Source of the DNA: CALXVA01 sp944392465
GTDB lineage: Bacteria > Bacillota > Clostridia > TANB77 > CAG-508
DNA: 64,000 nt
NCBI GenBank assembly: GCA_963931155.1
Contig: OZ006978.1
Location: forward strand, 1,116,001 to 1,180,000
Direction: 5' to 3'
This document shows, piece by piece, positions 40,382 to 49,443 of the stretch. The stretch's first letter is position 1. Each line of letters starts with the position of its first letter. A model generated the notes under the pieces. The model had not been told where the DNA came from, made no database searches, and was given only the letters and a program-made list of their open reading frames with translations. The position numbers and the translations under genes are program-made.

Positions 40382-41590
40382 ATGAAAAAACAAATAAAAA
40401 TTCCTTTAGTAGGACTTATATTAATAGTTTTATTAATTATAGCGGTGATTGTAATTTTTGTAGTAAGTGGAACTAATAGCTCAGAGAATGATGGAAGTGT
40501 AAACAATATTATTAATAATATTGCAACAAGTATTAATGGGGAAAATTTTAATGCAAATGTGCAATTAGAGAAAACAGCAGATATATCTGTTGTGCCAACA
40601 ATGAAAGATACAATAACAGCAGATAGTACATGGTGTGGTACATTTCAGTTAATATGGAATGATTTAAAAAATGAAATAGCAGGACAAGATATAGTTTTTT
40701 CAGAGCCTATGGAAGAAGTTAACAACTTAAATTTAGGGGAGTTTAATACTTCTATGATTTCTGATGAATATTATTATAAAAAATACGGATTAAAAACACT
40801 AGAATTGAAGGACGAAATTGAAAATGGAATATATGAAAAATTTGGGCAAACAAGTGATATTTTAGATCAATTTGATTGGTCGGAAGAAGAATTACATGGA
40901 AGTGGTAAGCATGATTTTAGGTACTTTTTATATACTATGCTTTATAGAAAATTTGAATTTGCTACACATTTTGATAAATTAGAGAATGGAAATTTTGGTG
41001 ATAATTATCAAAATGTTTCTTATTTTGGTATAGATAACAGCACAAATGATGATGTAGGAAATCAAGTACAAGTTTTATATTATAATACAGAAGAAGATTT
41101 TGCCATTGTAATTAAAACAACTTCTGGTGATGAAGTTATTTTTTGCAAGAATCCAGAAGGAAGGAACTTTAATGAAATATATAGTAATATGAATAATAAA
41201 GCAAATACTTTTACAGGTGAAGAAAGTTTTAAAGATATAGATGAGTTAAAAGTGCCATATTTAAATATGAATATAACAAAAGAGTATTTAGAATTAGAAG
41301 GTAAACCATTTCCAATATCAGACCAAGGCGTTGGTAGAGAATATGTAGGAAATATACAAAAAGCTATTCAATCTATTCAATTGACATTGGATGAAACTGG
41401 GGGAGAAATAAAAAGTGAAGCGGGAATGGATGTGACTTTAGATACTATGGCTATTGAAGAGCCAGAACAAGCAAATCCTAGATATTTTTATCTAGATGAT
41501 ACTTTTGCTATGTTCTTAAAGGAAGAGGGACAATCTTCACCATATTTTGCAGCACGAATCGATAATGTAACAAAATATCAACAACAATAA
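40382..41590 (+). CDS. Secreted or membrane-anchored protein, possibly serpin-like
   Basis: 402 residues. A membrane/signal segment (residues 8-32, IPLVGLILIVLLIIAVIVIF) is followed by a globular extracellular domain. Near the C-terminus a Glu/Ala-rich stretch (DETGGEIKSEAGMDVTLDTM) is followed by RYFYLDDTFAMFLKEEG. These resemble a serpin hinge and the final beta strands, which suggests a protease inhibitor. The resemblance is by eye only. ATG follows AAAAGGGGG. Confidence 0.6.
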   Translation: MKKQIKIPLVGLILIVLLIIAVIVIFVVSGTNSSENDGSVNNIINNIATSINGENFNANVQLEKTADISVVPTMKDTITADSTWCGTFQLIWNDLKNEIAGQDIVFSEPMEEVNNLNLGEFNTSMISDEYYYKKYGLKTLELKDEIENGIYEKFGQTSDILDQFDWSEEELHGSGKHDFRYFLYTMLYRKFEFATHFDKLENGNFGDNYQNVSYFGIDNSTNDDVGNQVQVLYYNTEEDFAIVIKTTSGDEVIFCKNPEGRNFNEIYSNMNNKANTFTGEESFKDIDELKVPYLNMNITKEYLELEGKPFPISDQGVGREYVGNIQKAIQSIQLTLDETGGEIKSEAGMDVTLDTMAIEEPEQANPRYFYLDDTFAMFLKEEGQSSPYFAARIDNVTKYQQQ

Positions 41591-41640
41591 TAAGGTTTGC
41601 AATAAATTTACAGATGAGTAAAATATATCCAAAAAATATC

Positions 41641-41669
41641 TTGAATAAAACAAGGTCAAATGTTATAAT
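41641..41669 (+). promoter_or_regulatory. Promoter for the gene at 41700
   Basis: TTGAAT (41641-41646), 17-base spacer, TATAAT (41664-41669). Confidence 0.7.
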
Positions 41670-41699
41670 GGCAATATATTCACAAAGAGGAGATAAAAT

Positions 41700-42050
41700 A
41701 TGGAAATAGCCATAATAATATACATACTAATATTTATAATATTTGGATTAATTGCTTATTCTGTTTTGCAATTACGAATGGCAGGAATAAAAGTAAAAGA
41801 TTTTTGGAGTTTTATACAAGCAAACCAAATGCTAGATAAGTTATATGTTTTTTCAAAGCATTGTGAAAAGCTTAGTGCACAGGAACAAATAATTTTTTTA
41901 AGTGAAGCTGAAAAAGTATTTGAAGCATTTGATAAAATACCAGATATGGTATGGGAAGAAGAATATAGAAAATATGCACAGGTGTTAAATGCATATAAAG
42001 ATATTAGAGTAGATAGATGGAATAGGGAAACAGTTAGTAATAAAAAATAG
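41700..42050 (+). CDS. Small membrane-anchored hypothetical protein
   Basis: 116 residues; N-terminal membrane helix (IAIIIYILIFIIFGLIAYSV), then a helical cytoplasmic domain (HCEKLSAQEQIIFLSEAEKV, VWEEEYRKYAQVLNAYKDIR). No known motif. It has its own promoter and terminator, so it is a monocistronic unit. Confidence 0.75.
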   Translation: MEIAIIIYILIFIIFGLIAYSVLQLRMAGIKVKDFWSFIQANQMLDKLYVFSKHCEKLSAQEQIIFLSEAEKVFEAFDKIPDMVWEEEYRKYAQVLNAYKDIRVDRWNRETVSNKK

Positions 42051-42092
42051 AAAGTCACATATAATAAATGTATATGTGACTTTCTATTTTTT
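42047..42092 (+). terminator. Strong terminator
   Basis: AATAGAAAGTCACATATA and TATATGTGACTTTCTATT pair perfectly, followed by seven T. Confidence 0.93.
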
Positions 42093-42141
42093 TGGTTAAT
42101 GCCATGTATAAATTTAGAATGTGAAGAAGAGAGGTATGCTA

Positions 42142-43278
42142 GTGAAAATTAGATATTTTGACCATGCTGCTACTACGCCTGTAAGAGATGAAGTAATAAA
42201 AGAAATGATTCCGTATTTTGGTATTGATTTTGGAAATCCATCTACTATGTATTCTTTAGGTAGAAATGCCAAAAAAACCATAAATAATGCTAGAAAACAA
42301 GTTGCTAGAGCAATAAACTCAAAAACAAGAGAAATATACTTTACGTCTTGCGGTAGTGAAAGTGATAATCTAGCAATAAAAGGGTTTGTATATGCAAATA
42401 AAAATAAAGGAAACCATATAATAACAAGTAAAATAGAGCATCATGCAGTATTAGATACTTGCAAAACATTAGAGAAACAAGGTTTTAAAGTAACATATTT
42501 AAATGTTGATGAAAAAGGATTTATAAGCTTAGAAGAATTAATAAATGCAATAGATAAAGATACGATATTAATTTCTATAATGTTTGCAAATAATGAAATA
42601 GGTACAATTGAACCCATAAAAGAGATTGGATTAATTGCTAAAAAGAATAATATAGTGTTTCATACAGATGCTGTTCAAGCAATAGGCAATGTGAAAATAG
42701 ATGTTCAAGAATTAAATATTGATATGCTTTCGTTGTCAGGTCATAAATTTTATGCTCCAAAAGGTGTAGGAGCATTATATGTAAAACAGGGAATAGATTT
42801 TGAAAAAATACAAGATGGTGGAGAGCAAGAAGAAAACAAAAGAGCTGGTACAGAAAATGTTGCCGAGATAGTTGGGCTAGGAAAAGCCATTGAACTAATA
42901 TATAGTGAATATGATGAATATAATGATAAATTAAAGACATTTAGAGATTATTTTCTTGAGCATGTACAGAATAAAATAAAAAATATTAAAGTTAATGGTG
43001 ATTTGGAAAAAAGATTACCAGGAAATGTTAATATAAGCTTTGATAATATAAGTGGAGGGGAATTATTATATAAACTAGATGAAAATGGCATTTGTGCATC
43101 TGCTGGCTCGGCTTGTTCTACAGCAAATCCGATGCCGTCACATGTACTTACTGCAATTGGGCTTGATTCTAAATTGGCTGAGAATACTTTGAGGATTACA
43201 TTTGGAAAAGATAATACTTTAGATGATATTAATTATTTAATAGATACATTAAATAAAATAAAAAGTAAAAAAATGTAA
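42142..43278 (+). CDS. Cysteine desulfurase (NifS/IscS family)
   Basis: PLP enzyme that takes sulfur from cysteine for Fe-S clusters or tRNA thiolation. GTG 42142 follows GAGAGG with good spacing; the ATG at 42136 is too close. N-terminal YFDHAATTPV, PLP-binding lysine in SLSGHKFYAPKGVGA, and catalytic cysteine in SAGSACSTANPMPSHVL. The substrate histidine occurs in SKIEHHAVLDTC. 378 residues. No iscU or thiI partner is adjacent, so the acceptor is unknown. Confidence 0.95.
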   Translation: MKIRYFDHAATTPVRDEVIKEMIPYFGIDFGNPSTMYSLGRNAKKTINNARKQVARAINSKTREIYFTSCGSESDNLAIKGFVYANKNKGNHIITSKIEHHAVLDTCKTLEKQGFKVTYLNVDEKGFISLEELINAIDKDTILISIMFANNEIGTIEPIKEIGLIAKKNNIVFHTDAVQAIGNVKIDVQELNIDMLSLSGHKFYAPKGVGALYVKQGIDFEKIQDGGEQEENKRAGTENVAEIVGLGKAIELIYSEYDEYNDKLKTFRDYFLEHVQNKIKNIKVNGDLEKRLPGNVNISFDNISGGELLYKLDENGICASAGSACSTANPMPSHVLTAIGLDSKLAENTLRITFGKDNTLDDINYLIDTLNKIKSKKM

Positions 43279-43606
43279 AATATAGAGAAAAAAGAAGAAA
43301 AACATAGATAAGTTAATATAAAGCAGGTAAAGCAGGAAAATAAGTACTAGAGCATACGTTAGTACTTATAGTATAATAACTATAACATATAAGTAAAAAA
43401 TAATATATTATTAAAAAAGTTTTATTTTTATTGCAACAAATTATATATTTACTTGTATTTTGTTACACTATATATTAAAATAACGTAGACATTATGAAAA
43501 AACTAAAATTTTAATAATATTTTGCAATAAGCAAAATATATATGATAAATTTCTAGTAGATTTTCATATAAAATAAAAATAATCGCAGTAATAAGAAAGG
43601 AAAGAT
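43279..43606. other. Intergenic region without a gene
   Basis: A/T-rich, with repeated TATATATTA motifs. Contains short repeated AGTACTAGAG...TTAGTACTTATAG words (43342-43372) that could form a hairpin. No coding signal. Confidence 0.5.
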
Positions 43607-43831
43607 ATGTTGAAGAAATCAAGAAAAAACAAAACATGGAAAGAAAAAGATAAAGTATATTTAAAGGAGTTACAATTATTTTTGGATCAAGCAGATAATA
43701 TTCAAGACGAAATGTTAAAAAGAAATATTATTTTTCAAATGCTTAGGTGTGATAGTGTATTAACAGAACTAGCAGAAGATAGATTTGCTGATTACTATAA
43801 ATTAGGATATAAAAAAGCAAAAAGTGAATAA
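43607..43831 (+). CDS. Small hypothetical protein
   Basis: 74 residues, basic N-terminus (KKSRKNKTWKEKDKVYLKEL), helical throughout, with FLDQADNIQDEMLKRNIIFQ. ATG behind GAAAGGAAAG. No family recognised. It precedes the TSUP pair by 51 bases and may be co-transcribed. Confidence 0.65.
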   Translation: MLKKSRKNKTWKEKDKVYLKELQLFLDQADNIQDEMLKRNIIFQMLRCDSVLTELAEDRFADYYKLGYKKAKSE

Positions 43832-43882
43832 TTTATTAAAAGAAAACTCATACTAAATATAAATAAAAAGAGAGTATGAGAA

Positions 43883-44227
43883 ATGAAAAAAATATTAATA
43901 GGATTAATAATTGGTTTTATAAGTGGTATGTTTTCAGCTGGTGGTGGATTAATATTAGTACCAGTATGTACGTATGTTTTAAAAATGAATGAGAAGGAAG
44001 CAAGAGCTACTACTTTATTTTGTATTGTTCCAATGGTCTTAGTAACAGCAATTATATACAATAAAAACAATTTTTTAAATTGGAATTTAGGAATAAAATG
44101 TGCTATAGGTGGAATAATAGGAGGAATAATTGGGGGCAAATTATTAAATAAAATATCTAATAAATATTTAAATATATTTTTCATACTGTTTTTATTTTAT
44201 GCAGGAGTTAATCTTTTAATGAGGTAA
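43883..44227 (+). CDS. TSUP (TauE/SafE-like) transporter, first half
   Basis: 114 residues with four hydrophobic helices. Starts LIGLIIGFISGMFSAGGGLI, the first TSUP repeat with its Gly-rich motif (FSAGGGLILVP), and contains RATTLFCIVPMVLVTAIIY. Normal TSUP proteins are about 240-260 residues with two such repeats; this is one repeat. The second repeat is the next gene, one base away. They probably form one heterodimeric anion or organosulfonate exporter. Confidence 0.8.
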   Translation: MKKILIGLIIGFISGMFSAGGGLILVPVCTYVLKMNEKEARATTLFCIVPMVLVTAIIYNKNNFLNWNLGIKCAIGGIIGGIIGGKLLNKISNKYLNIFFILFLFYAGVNLLMR

Positions 44228-44228
44228 G

Positions 44229-44619
44229 ATGAAAGAAATAATAATAGGTTTTTTAGCTGGAATTGTAAGTGGATTAGGCATGGGAGGAGGAACAATACTA
44301 ATTTTGTTCCTAACTTTATTTGCTGGTATAGAGCAACATATTGCTCAGGCAACTAATGTTATATTTTTTATTCCAACAGCTATTTCTGCAATATTTATTT
44401 TTGTAAAAAACAAAAAGGTAAAATTCGAGTATGCAGTTCCAATATGTATTTTTGGTATATTAGGTGCAGTTATAGGTGCTAGTATATCTAGTAAGATGGA
44501 AGTTCGGCATGCTAAAAAATGTTTTTGGGGTTTTTTTAATTATTGTAGCAATATATGAATCATATTCTTTTAGTAAAAGGTATATAAAAGCAAAAAATAG
44601 AGATAATAGTATAAAATAA
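44229..44619 (+). CDS. TSUP transporter, second half, needs a +1 shift at codon CGG 44505
   Basis: Starts EIIIGFLAGIVSGLGMGGGT, the second TSUP repeat, then QATNVIFFIPTAISAIFIF. The first frame reaches GTT CGG CAT and then codes hydrophilic sequence to a TGA 44558. Dropping the C gives GTT GGC ATG CTA and continues KNVFGVFLIIVAIYESYSFS with a clear membrane helix to TAA 44619, about 129 residues. The lost helix is required for the four-helix repeat. Confidence 0.85.
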
Positions 44620-44636
44620 CTAAAAGGAGGAATAAA

Positions 44637-44783
44637 ATGAATATGAAATTTATTAAAGGAATGATTGTTGGAGGTTTAATATCTGCAGGAGTTGCAATGG
44701 CTTGTTCTGAGAATATGGAAACAGGAAAAAGAAAAATGGTAAAAATGGGAAAACAATTTGCAAGAAAAATGGGAATTGTTTAA
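44637..44783 (+). CDS. Small hydrophobic protein (48 residues)
   Basis: N-terminal helix FIKGMIVGGLISAGVAMACS, then a basic tail (GKRKMVKMGKQFARKMG). The layout resembles YtxH/DUF3918-like small proteins. AAAGGAGG precedes ATG. Probably the last gene of the TSUP transcript; a terminator follows. Confidence 0.7.
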   Translation: MNMKFIKGMIVGGLISAGVAMACSENMETGKRKMVKMGKQFARKMGIV

Positions 44784-44789
44784 TTATTA

Positions 44790-44826
44790 TAAAAAATAAA
44801 ACGCTAGTATCTTACTAGCGTTTTAT
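44790..44826. terminator. Bidirectional terminator
   Basis: AAAACGCTAGTA and TACTAGCGTTTTA form a tight stem; A run on one side and TTTTATTA on the other serve both the + strand gene and the - strand cysteine-rich gene. Confidence 0.92.
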
Positions 44827-45177
44827 TAAAATGGCTTATATCCAGGTCTACAAGGTCTTTCTAATTTTTTATCGCATTTATCTTCACATTTATTTTCGTA
44901 TTTTTCATTGCATTTATCTTCACATTTGTCTTCACATTTATTTTCGCATTTTTTATCATATTTTTCTGTACAATCTATTTCTACACATTCTTTTTCATCC
45001 TTACAAGGTTTGCAATAATCCTTTTTGCAATCTAATTTAACACCTTTTAAACATTTTCCATTGTGTTCTGCTTTAGTACATATTTTGCAGTGTTTTACAC
45101 GATCAACCCATATTTGAATCTCATAAAATCTATTAGGACAAAGAGGACCAAAAACGAATTGCCCTTCAGAGTCGGTA
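44826..45177 (-). pseudogene. Cysteine-rich, carboxypeptidase-regulatory-like protein: C-terminal fragment
   Basis: About 117 residues, no start codon. It opens TDSEGQFVFGPLCPNRFYEI, like the end of a carboxypeptidase-regulatory/CnaB-like beta domain. It then becomes extremely rich in Cys and Lys/Glu, with repeats (KCENKCEDKCEDKCNEK, KCEDKCDKK), ending RPCRPGYKPF. The N-terminal half of the same gene lies at 54818-55039, on the other side of the mobile element. Joined at the predicted attB, the two parts give one frame of about 190 residues. The element insertion separated this part from its promoter and start. Confidence 0.82.
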
Positions 45178-45184
45178 AAGTATG
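45176..45184 (+). other. Element left attachment site
   Basis: TAAAGTATG is shared with 54815-54823 at the other end. With an AA crossover at 45178-45179 (TT on the gene strand), joining the outer flanks gives VSHTFTDSEGQF in frame, the expected uninterrupted sequence. Confidence 0.75.
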
Positions 45185-45345
45185 ATAAGACCTTAAGTAC
45201 AACAAAAATAAGATTTAGAGAGAGTAACTATTCAACAAATATAATGAAAAATAAGAAAATGTGAGAAAACTTAAACTAAAAATGGGTTTAAGCTTTTTTA
45301 TATAAAAACTTGTATATATAATAAATAGAGGAGAGTATGTAAAAA

Positions 45346-46983
45346 ATGAATATGATATTAAATTTAGCAGGGAAGGCTGTTGGTATATTAGATGTAGGAA
45401 AAGGAAAGATAATTGGAGTAATAGAAAATGATGTAGGACTTATTAGATATATTTTAAAAATATTTAAAGGTTTTGAACTTAGCTTAAATAATGGTTATCT
45501 ACAATTTGAAAACAAAGAGGGCGAGACTTATCTACACAGAGTAATATTGGAATATTATTCTCAATTTAATATAAAGCTTTTTACAATTTTAAGCGATTCT
45601 AGCAGTTATGAAGTAAATCACAAAAATAAAAAGAGATGGGATAATAGATTAGAAAATTTAGAATTAGTTACTAAGTTAGGAAACCTAAAGCATAAAGCTG
45701 GTTTAGTTTATAAAGATGAAATAGTAATGAGTACAGAAGAATTATTAAAAATTAAAGAAGACCTACAACAAGAAAAGCAGTATAATTCAGATAAGAAATA
45801 TTTAGAAAAAGTAAGCCATAACAATATGGTGTATTTAACTACTGATTATGATTATATAAAGCTTAAAAAGGAGTTTTTTGATAATCTTTATATAAGATTT
45901 AATAATACAACATTACTTCAACATACTATACCCTCTATGCTTACTCCCATCAATAATCTAAGTACATTAAATAGCAGTATAAAATATATACTAAAAAATA
46001 CCTTTTCTAATAAATATACCTATATAATAACTAATTATAATATTTATAGAACTAAGAATATATTACAGAATAATTTAAAACTACTTTATAAATATTATAG
46101 ATTAAATAAATATTTTAGAGCAGTATGCAATAAATATAATCTATTAAATACTTCTATAAATTCTAATGATACTAAATTTTTAGAACATAATATACTTATA
46201 GATTTATTCTATTTCTTACTACCTAATCCTCTACCTATCAATTTTTATAAAAATCAACTCTACATCTCTACTTCAGTAAAAGATATAACTTTAGCATTTA
46301 AAAAATATAATAGTTTTAAAGTTCTATACCTCTTGCAATTACTCGAAAGAAAAAGAGTTTATTTTGACCACTACAAGCATACAGCTTCCTCTTTTATAAT
46401 ACCTAAATACACAGACGAACTCTTTAATACCGTAGTTTTACCTCGTTCACAAGACTTGCTCGAGCAAAATTTGAGTACGATTACACACACGATACTCACC
46501 AAAAACAGTAGTTTAGAAGTAGCAGATAGAGTATATCAAAATTCTCTAAGTACTCGTACTACAAAAAGGAATTTGATTACCGTTGAAGACATCAAAAACG
46601 TTTTATCCATCGTTTTACTCGATAGAATAAAATTATATGGCTTTATTACTATAAATGACCTGAGGGAGGAAATAAGTGTTCTTAACTATAACAGAAAAGT
46701 AGCAGGACAACCTTTTATAGAAATAAAAGACACAGATAACAAATTTTTAACTAAGATGATAAGAAACATAACAGAAATAAAAGATTTAATGAAAGAACTA
46801 AAAATAGAATATAAAACTATAAACACAAATACCAAATTAAAAATAAACGAATATCAAAAGAAAAACGGAATAGAAGAAACTACTACTATTGGTTTAACAT
46901 ATCAACAAAGAATAATCATCTTAAAGAAATTATATGTAGAAAGCAAAAAGAGACCTACAAATAAGAATAAATCTCAAAACTGA
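45346..46983 (+). CDS. HNH-endonuclease-like protein with long uncharacterised C-terminal region
   Basis: 545 residues. Residues 65-125 contain an HNH-type motif: VNHKNKKRWDNRLENLELVT, then NLKHK, as in HNH_3 nucleases. The remaining ~420 residues are helical and rich in Asn/Tyr/Leu, with no motif known to me, including LIDLFYFLLPNPLPINFYKN. The stretch 46250-46620 uses CTC, ACC and CTT codons more than elsewhere, suggesting transfer. Position next to the left end is usual for element-specific genes. A nuclease or replication role is possible. Confidence 0.65.
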   Translation: MNMILNLAGKAVGILDVGKGKIIGVIENDVGLIRYILKIFKGFELSLNNGYLQFENKEGETYLHRVILEYYSQFNIKLFTILSDSSSYEVNHKNKKRWDNRLENLELVTKLGNLKHKAGLVYKDEIVMSTEELLKIKEDLQQEKQYNSDKKYLEKVSHNNMVYLTTDYDYIKLKKEFFDNLYIRFNNTTLLQHTIPSMLTPINNLSTLNSSIKYILKNTFSNKYTYIITNYNIYRTKNILQNNLKLLYKYYRLNKYFRAVCNKYNLLNTSINSNDTKFLEHNILIDLFYFLLPNPLPINFYKNQLYISTSVKDITLAFKKYNSFKVLYLLQLLERKRVYFDHYKHTASSFIIPKYTDELFNTVVLPRSQDLLEQNLSTITHTILTKNSSLEVADRVYQNSLSTRTTKRNLITVEDIKNVLSIVLLDRIKLYGFITINDLREEISVLNYNRKVAGQPFIEIKDTDNKFLTKMIRNITEIKDLMKELKIEYKTINTNTKLKINEYQKKNGIEETTTIGLTYQQRIIILKKLYVESKKRPTNKNKSQN

Positions 46984-47469
46984 TTTAAGAAACCTATTGA
47001 ATAAACATTAGAACAGTTATAGAGACCTTTTCTACATTTAGATATATAATTTTATATCTAAAATAATTGAAATGCTTATTCAAGGCGTGGAACGAAAATG
47101 ATGAAAACCAGTGTACATACGAAAAATGAGGATTTATAATATAATTACAAACTTATACACCTTATTATAACCCCCTTTGTCTAAAATGAGTTTGTAAGAA
47201 ACCAAAATGGAGAATATGAACTATGTTTAAGAAGAATCGAACTATTAATTTAATAAAAAAGATACATACTCTCAAAAGCTCTTGTTATGTGAGAAATCAT
47301 ATAGCAAGGGCTTTATTTTTTGGTTAAAAGGAAAGTGAGGATAATAAGAAATGAGAAATACAAACATTCAATATGATACAAAATTAAAAAAATATCGAGC
47401 GAATAAAATAAGAAGAAATAGAGACAAAGAAAGTACATACTGTAGAAGAAGATAATATATTTTTAGGAG
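46984..47469. other. Non-coding stretch of the element
   Basis: Holds a short palindrome (AGATATATAATTTTATATCT, 47040-47059), a motif CCAGTGTACATACGA (47110) echoed as CCGTGTACATATCA at 51889, and the terminator at 47274. No convincing gene, though short ATG frames occur at 47351. Confidence 0.5.
47274..47326 (+). terminator. Terminator hairpin within the element
   Basis: AAAGCTCTTGTTATGTG pairs (with G-U pairs) to CATATAGCAAGGGCTTT, followed by ATTTTTTGG. Confidence 0.8.
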
Positions 47470-47511
47470 ATGATTAGATTTATTATAAAGATAAGAAAGC
47501 TAGGTGTAAAA

Positions 47512-47929
47512 ATGAAAAATAAAAAAGAGACGGTAAGTGAAGAAGAAATTATAGAAGAAGCCATTAAACGAATGAAAATACTAAAACTACACAAAAACGC
47601 AATAAAAGAATTTGAACAAAAACGAAGACTAAATAAATCTATTTTAAATATGGGGATTTTATTTTGGTTAGACGAGAAAGAAGAAGAAATGGTAAAGGAA
47701 CTAGAGAAGAAATATAATTTTATGGTTTATCATATTATACATACTTTATCAAATTTAGGAGAAACTTACGAGATATTATTTATAAGTAATAATAGAGAAG
47801 AATGGTTTGACGAAAGAGAAGACTTGAAAAAACGGCTTCGCAATGGCTAGAGTAGAAGTGATGAATTGCCCAGATAATAGCGAGTTTGGGTACATTGGAG
47901 TCAAAAGCCTTAAATGGTGGAGTAGTTAG
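47512..47929 (+). CDS. Small accessory protein with a +1 shift at codon CGG 47833
   Basis: ATG 47512 follows AGGTG. Frame one codes a Lys/Glu-rich helical protein to REDLKK, then reads CGG CTT CGC AAT GGC TAG. Removing the C gives AAA GGC TTC GCA ATG and continues GFAMARVEVMNCPDNSEFGY, then IGVKSL. I recall the tail SEFGxIGVKSxxGGxxR from small proteins of Firmicutes mobile elements. To finish with NGGVVRVC (TAG 47939), a second extra base near 47912 (CTT AAA TGG) must also be skipped; no CGG is there. It may be decaying. Without any shift the protein ends at 47850. Confidence 0.6.
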
Positions 47930-47964
47930 AGTGTGTTAGAAATAAAAAGAAAGGAGATTTTATA

Positions 47965-48240
47965 ATGCAAGCAGTCAAAATGTTAGTAGTAGAAACGAAC
48001 AAAGATGTTTATGTGGTAGAAACAAAAACAGTACATAAAACTTTATATGGGTTAGTTTATTATCCATACGAAAAAATGAAAATTGAAGAAGATATTTATT
48101 TGATTTATAGCAAAAATACTGACGATATTTTAAAGAAAAATTTTGAATTATCTACCATAAATTTGCATAAAATTATTGATTTGATTTGGAAGTTAATATA
48201 CAATATGAGTAATCATTGTAAGAGATATTACAGAAGATAA
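47965..48240 (+). CDS. Small hypothetical protein of the element
   Basis: 91 residues: MQAVKMLVVETNKDVYVVET at the start, then a helical C-terminal end with a basic tail (NHCKRYYRR). AAAGGAG precedes ATG with a normal gap. No family recognised. It is the first gene upstream of the zinc-ribbon cassette. Confidence 0.65.
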   Translation: MQAVKMLVVETNKDVYVVETKTVHKTLYGLVYYPYEKMKIEEDIYLIYSKNTDDILKKNFELSTINLHKIIDLIWKLIYNMSNHCKRYYRR

Positions 48241-48256
48241 AAGAGGGTTTGGTATT

Positions 48257-49403
48257 ATGTATTGTAGTAAATGTGGAAAAGAAATAGTAGAGAATAGCAA
48301 ATTTTGTTCATACTGTGGTAGCAAGATAAATAATGAAGATAACATTTCAGATAGAAAACAAAATTCCAAATCTAAGAGAAAAATTGGACGGCTTAATTTT
48401 AGTTATTATAATTGTTATTTTAATAATTGCAAGTGCAGTCTATATTGTAATAACAAACAATAGTAAAAATAATAATATTAATAATAATGCTTTAAACAAA
48501 AATATAGAAGAAAATAATATTACTAAAGAAGATATAGAAAATACATTTACAAAATATTTATCTAATGAGGAATGGGTAAAAGAAAATTTATATATAAAAA
48601 AAGACTATTTTGGAGACGAAGTAGCCGTTTATGCTAAACAAGATGTTTCAATAGCAACGGCAAACGATTATGTTAGAATTGCTATCATAGAATATGAACA
48701 ATCGTATACTAGAAATGGTAAGGTCTTAATTTATAAAGACGGTAATATTCAAGTACAAGATTTGCAAAATAGCAGAGATGGCTATCTTTTAGATACTGAA
48801 AAAAATATTTTATATCAATATTTTCAACACATGGGAGAAATAAGATATACTATTTATTCTATAAATGAAAACGGCGCTGAAAAAGTATGTTCTTTAAGTG
48901 CGCACGAAACAGGTGTAACCGATAATGGAGAAATGATATTAGAAGATTACAAAAAAGATGATGTGAGTATCACAGAAGAAGAATTTAATAATATAAAACA
49001 ACAATATATAAATGAAAATTTAAACGAAGACGAAATATTTGAAAACATAAACTATTTATTTGAAGATGAAGATATATTAGATATGAATTTACAAGAAGCA
49101 ACATTATTAACGCTCGTGTCTGATTATGTAGAAGGAAGATATAAATTGAGTAAAGGGGTAGGTGAAGTTATTGAAGACGAAAGCACAGTAACTTATATAA
49201 ATTCAGAGGGGAATTACTACATATTTAGGCTAGATTTAAAATATTACCCAGCGGGATGGGATATGAATGTGGAATTTCGTACAGATACTTCACAAAAAAA
49301 AGAAATGCAAATATTTGTCTTAGTTAATAATGAAACTGGAAAGGCTGAAATATATGATAATTATACGGATGCACAAAATGCCTTATATGCTTTATATAAT
49401 TAA
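48257..49403 (+). CDS. Zinc-ribbon membrane-anchored protein 1, needs a +1 shift at codon CGG 48389
   Basis: The N-terminus is a double-CxxC zinc ribbon (MYCSKCGKEIVENSKFCSYC). A basic linker leads to AAA ATT GGA CGG CTT. In this frame the protein ends after junk (NFSYYNCYFNNC...). Removing the C gives GGA GGC TTA ATT and a membrane helix (LILVIIIVILIIASAVYIVI) with an extracytoplasmic domain of about 320 residues to TAA 49403. The next two genes have the same zinc ribbon-linker-helix order in one frame, which supports the joined reading. The ATG at 48333 has no ribosome site. Confidence 0.82.
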
Positions 49404-49443
49404 AAGCAAATAAAGTTACAGAAGAATGAAAAGGGTTGGTTTT

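Noticed and set aside
44860..44960. Short regular repeats that look like a CRISPR or tandem array
   Set aside because: They are codon-level repeats of a Cys/Lys/Glu-rich coding tail on the - strand, with no equal spacers.
48333..49403. Separate gene starting at ATG 48333
   Set aside because: No ribosome site, and its first 19 residues are an out-of-frame reading of the zinc-ribbon linker. The joined reading matches the sister genes.
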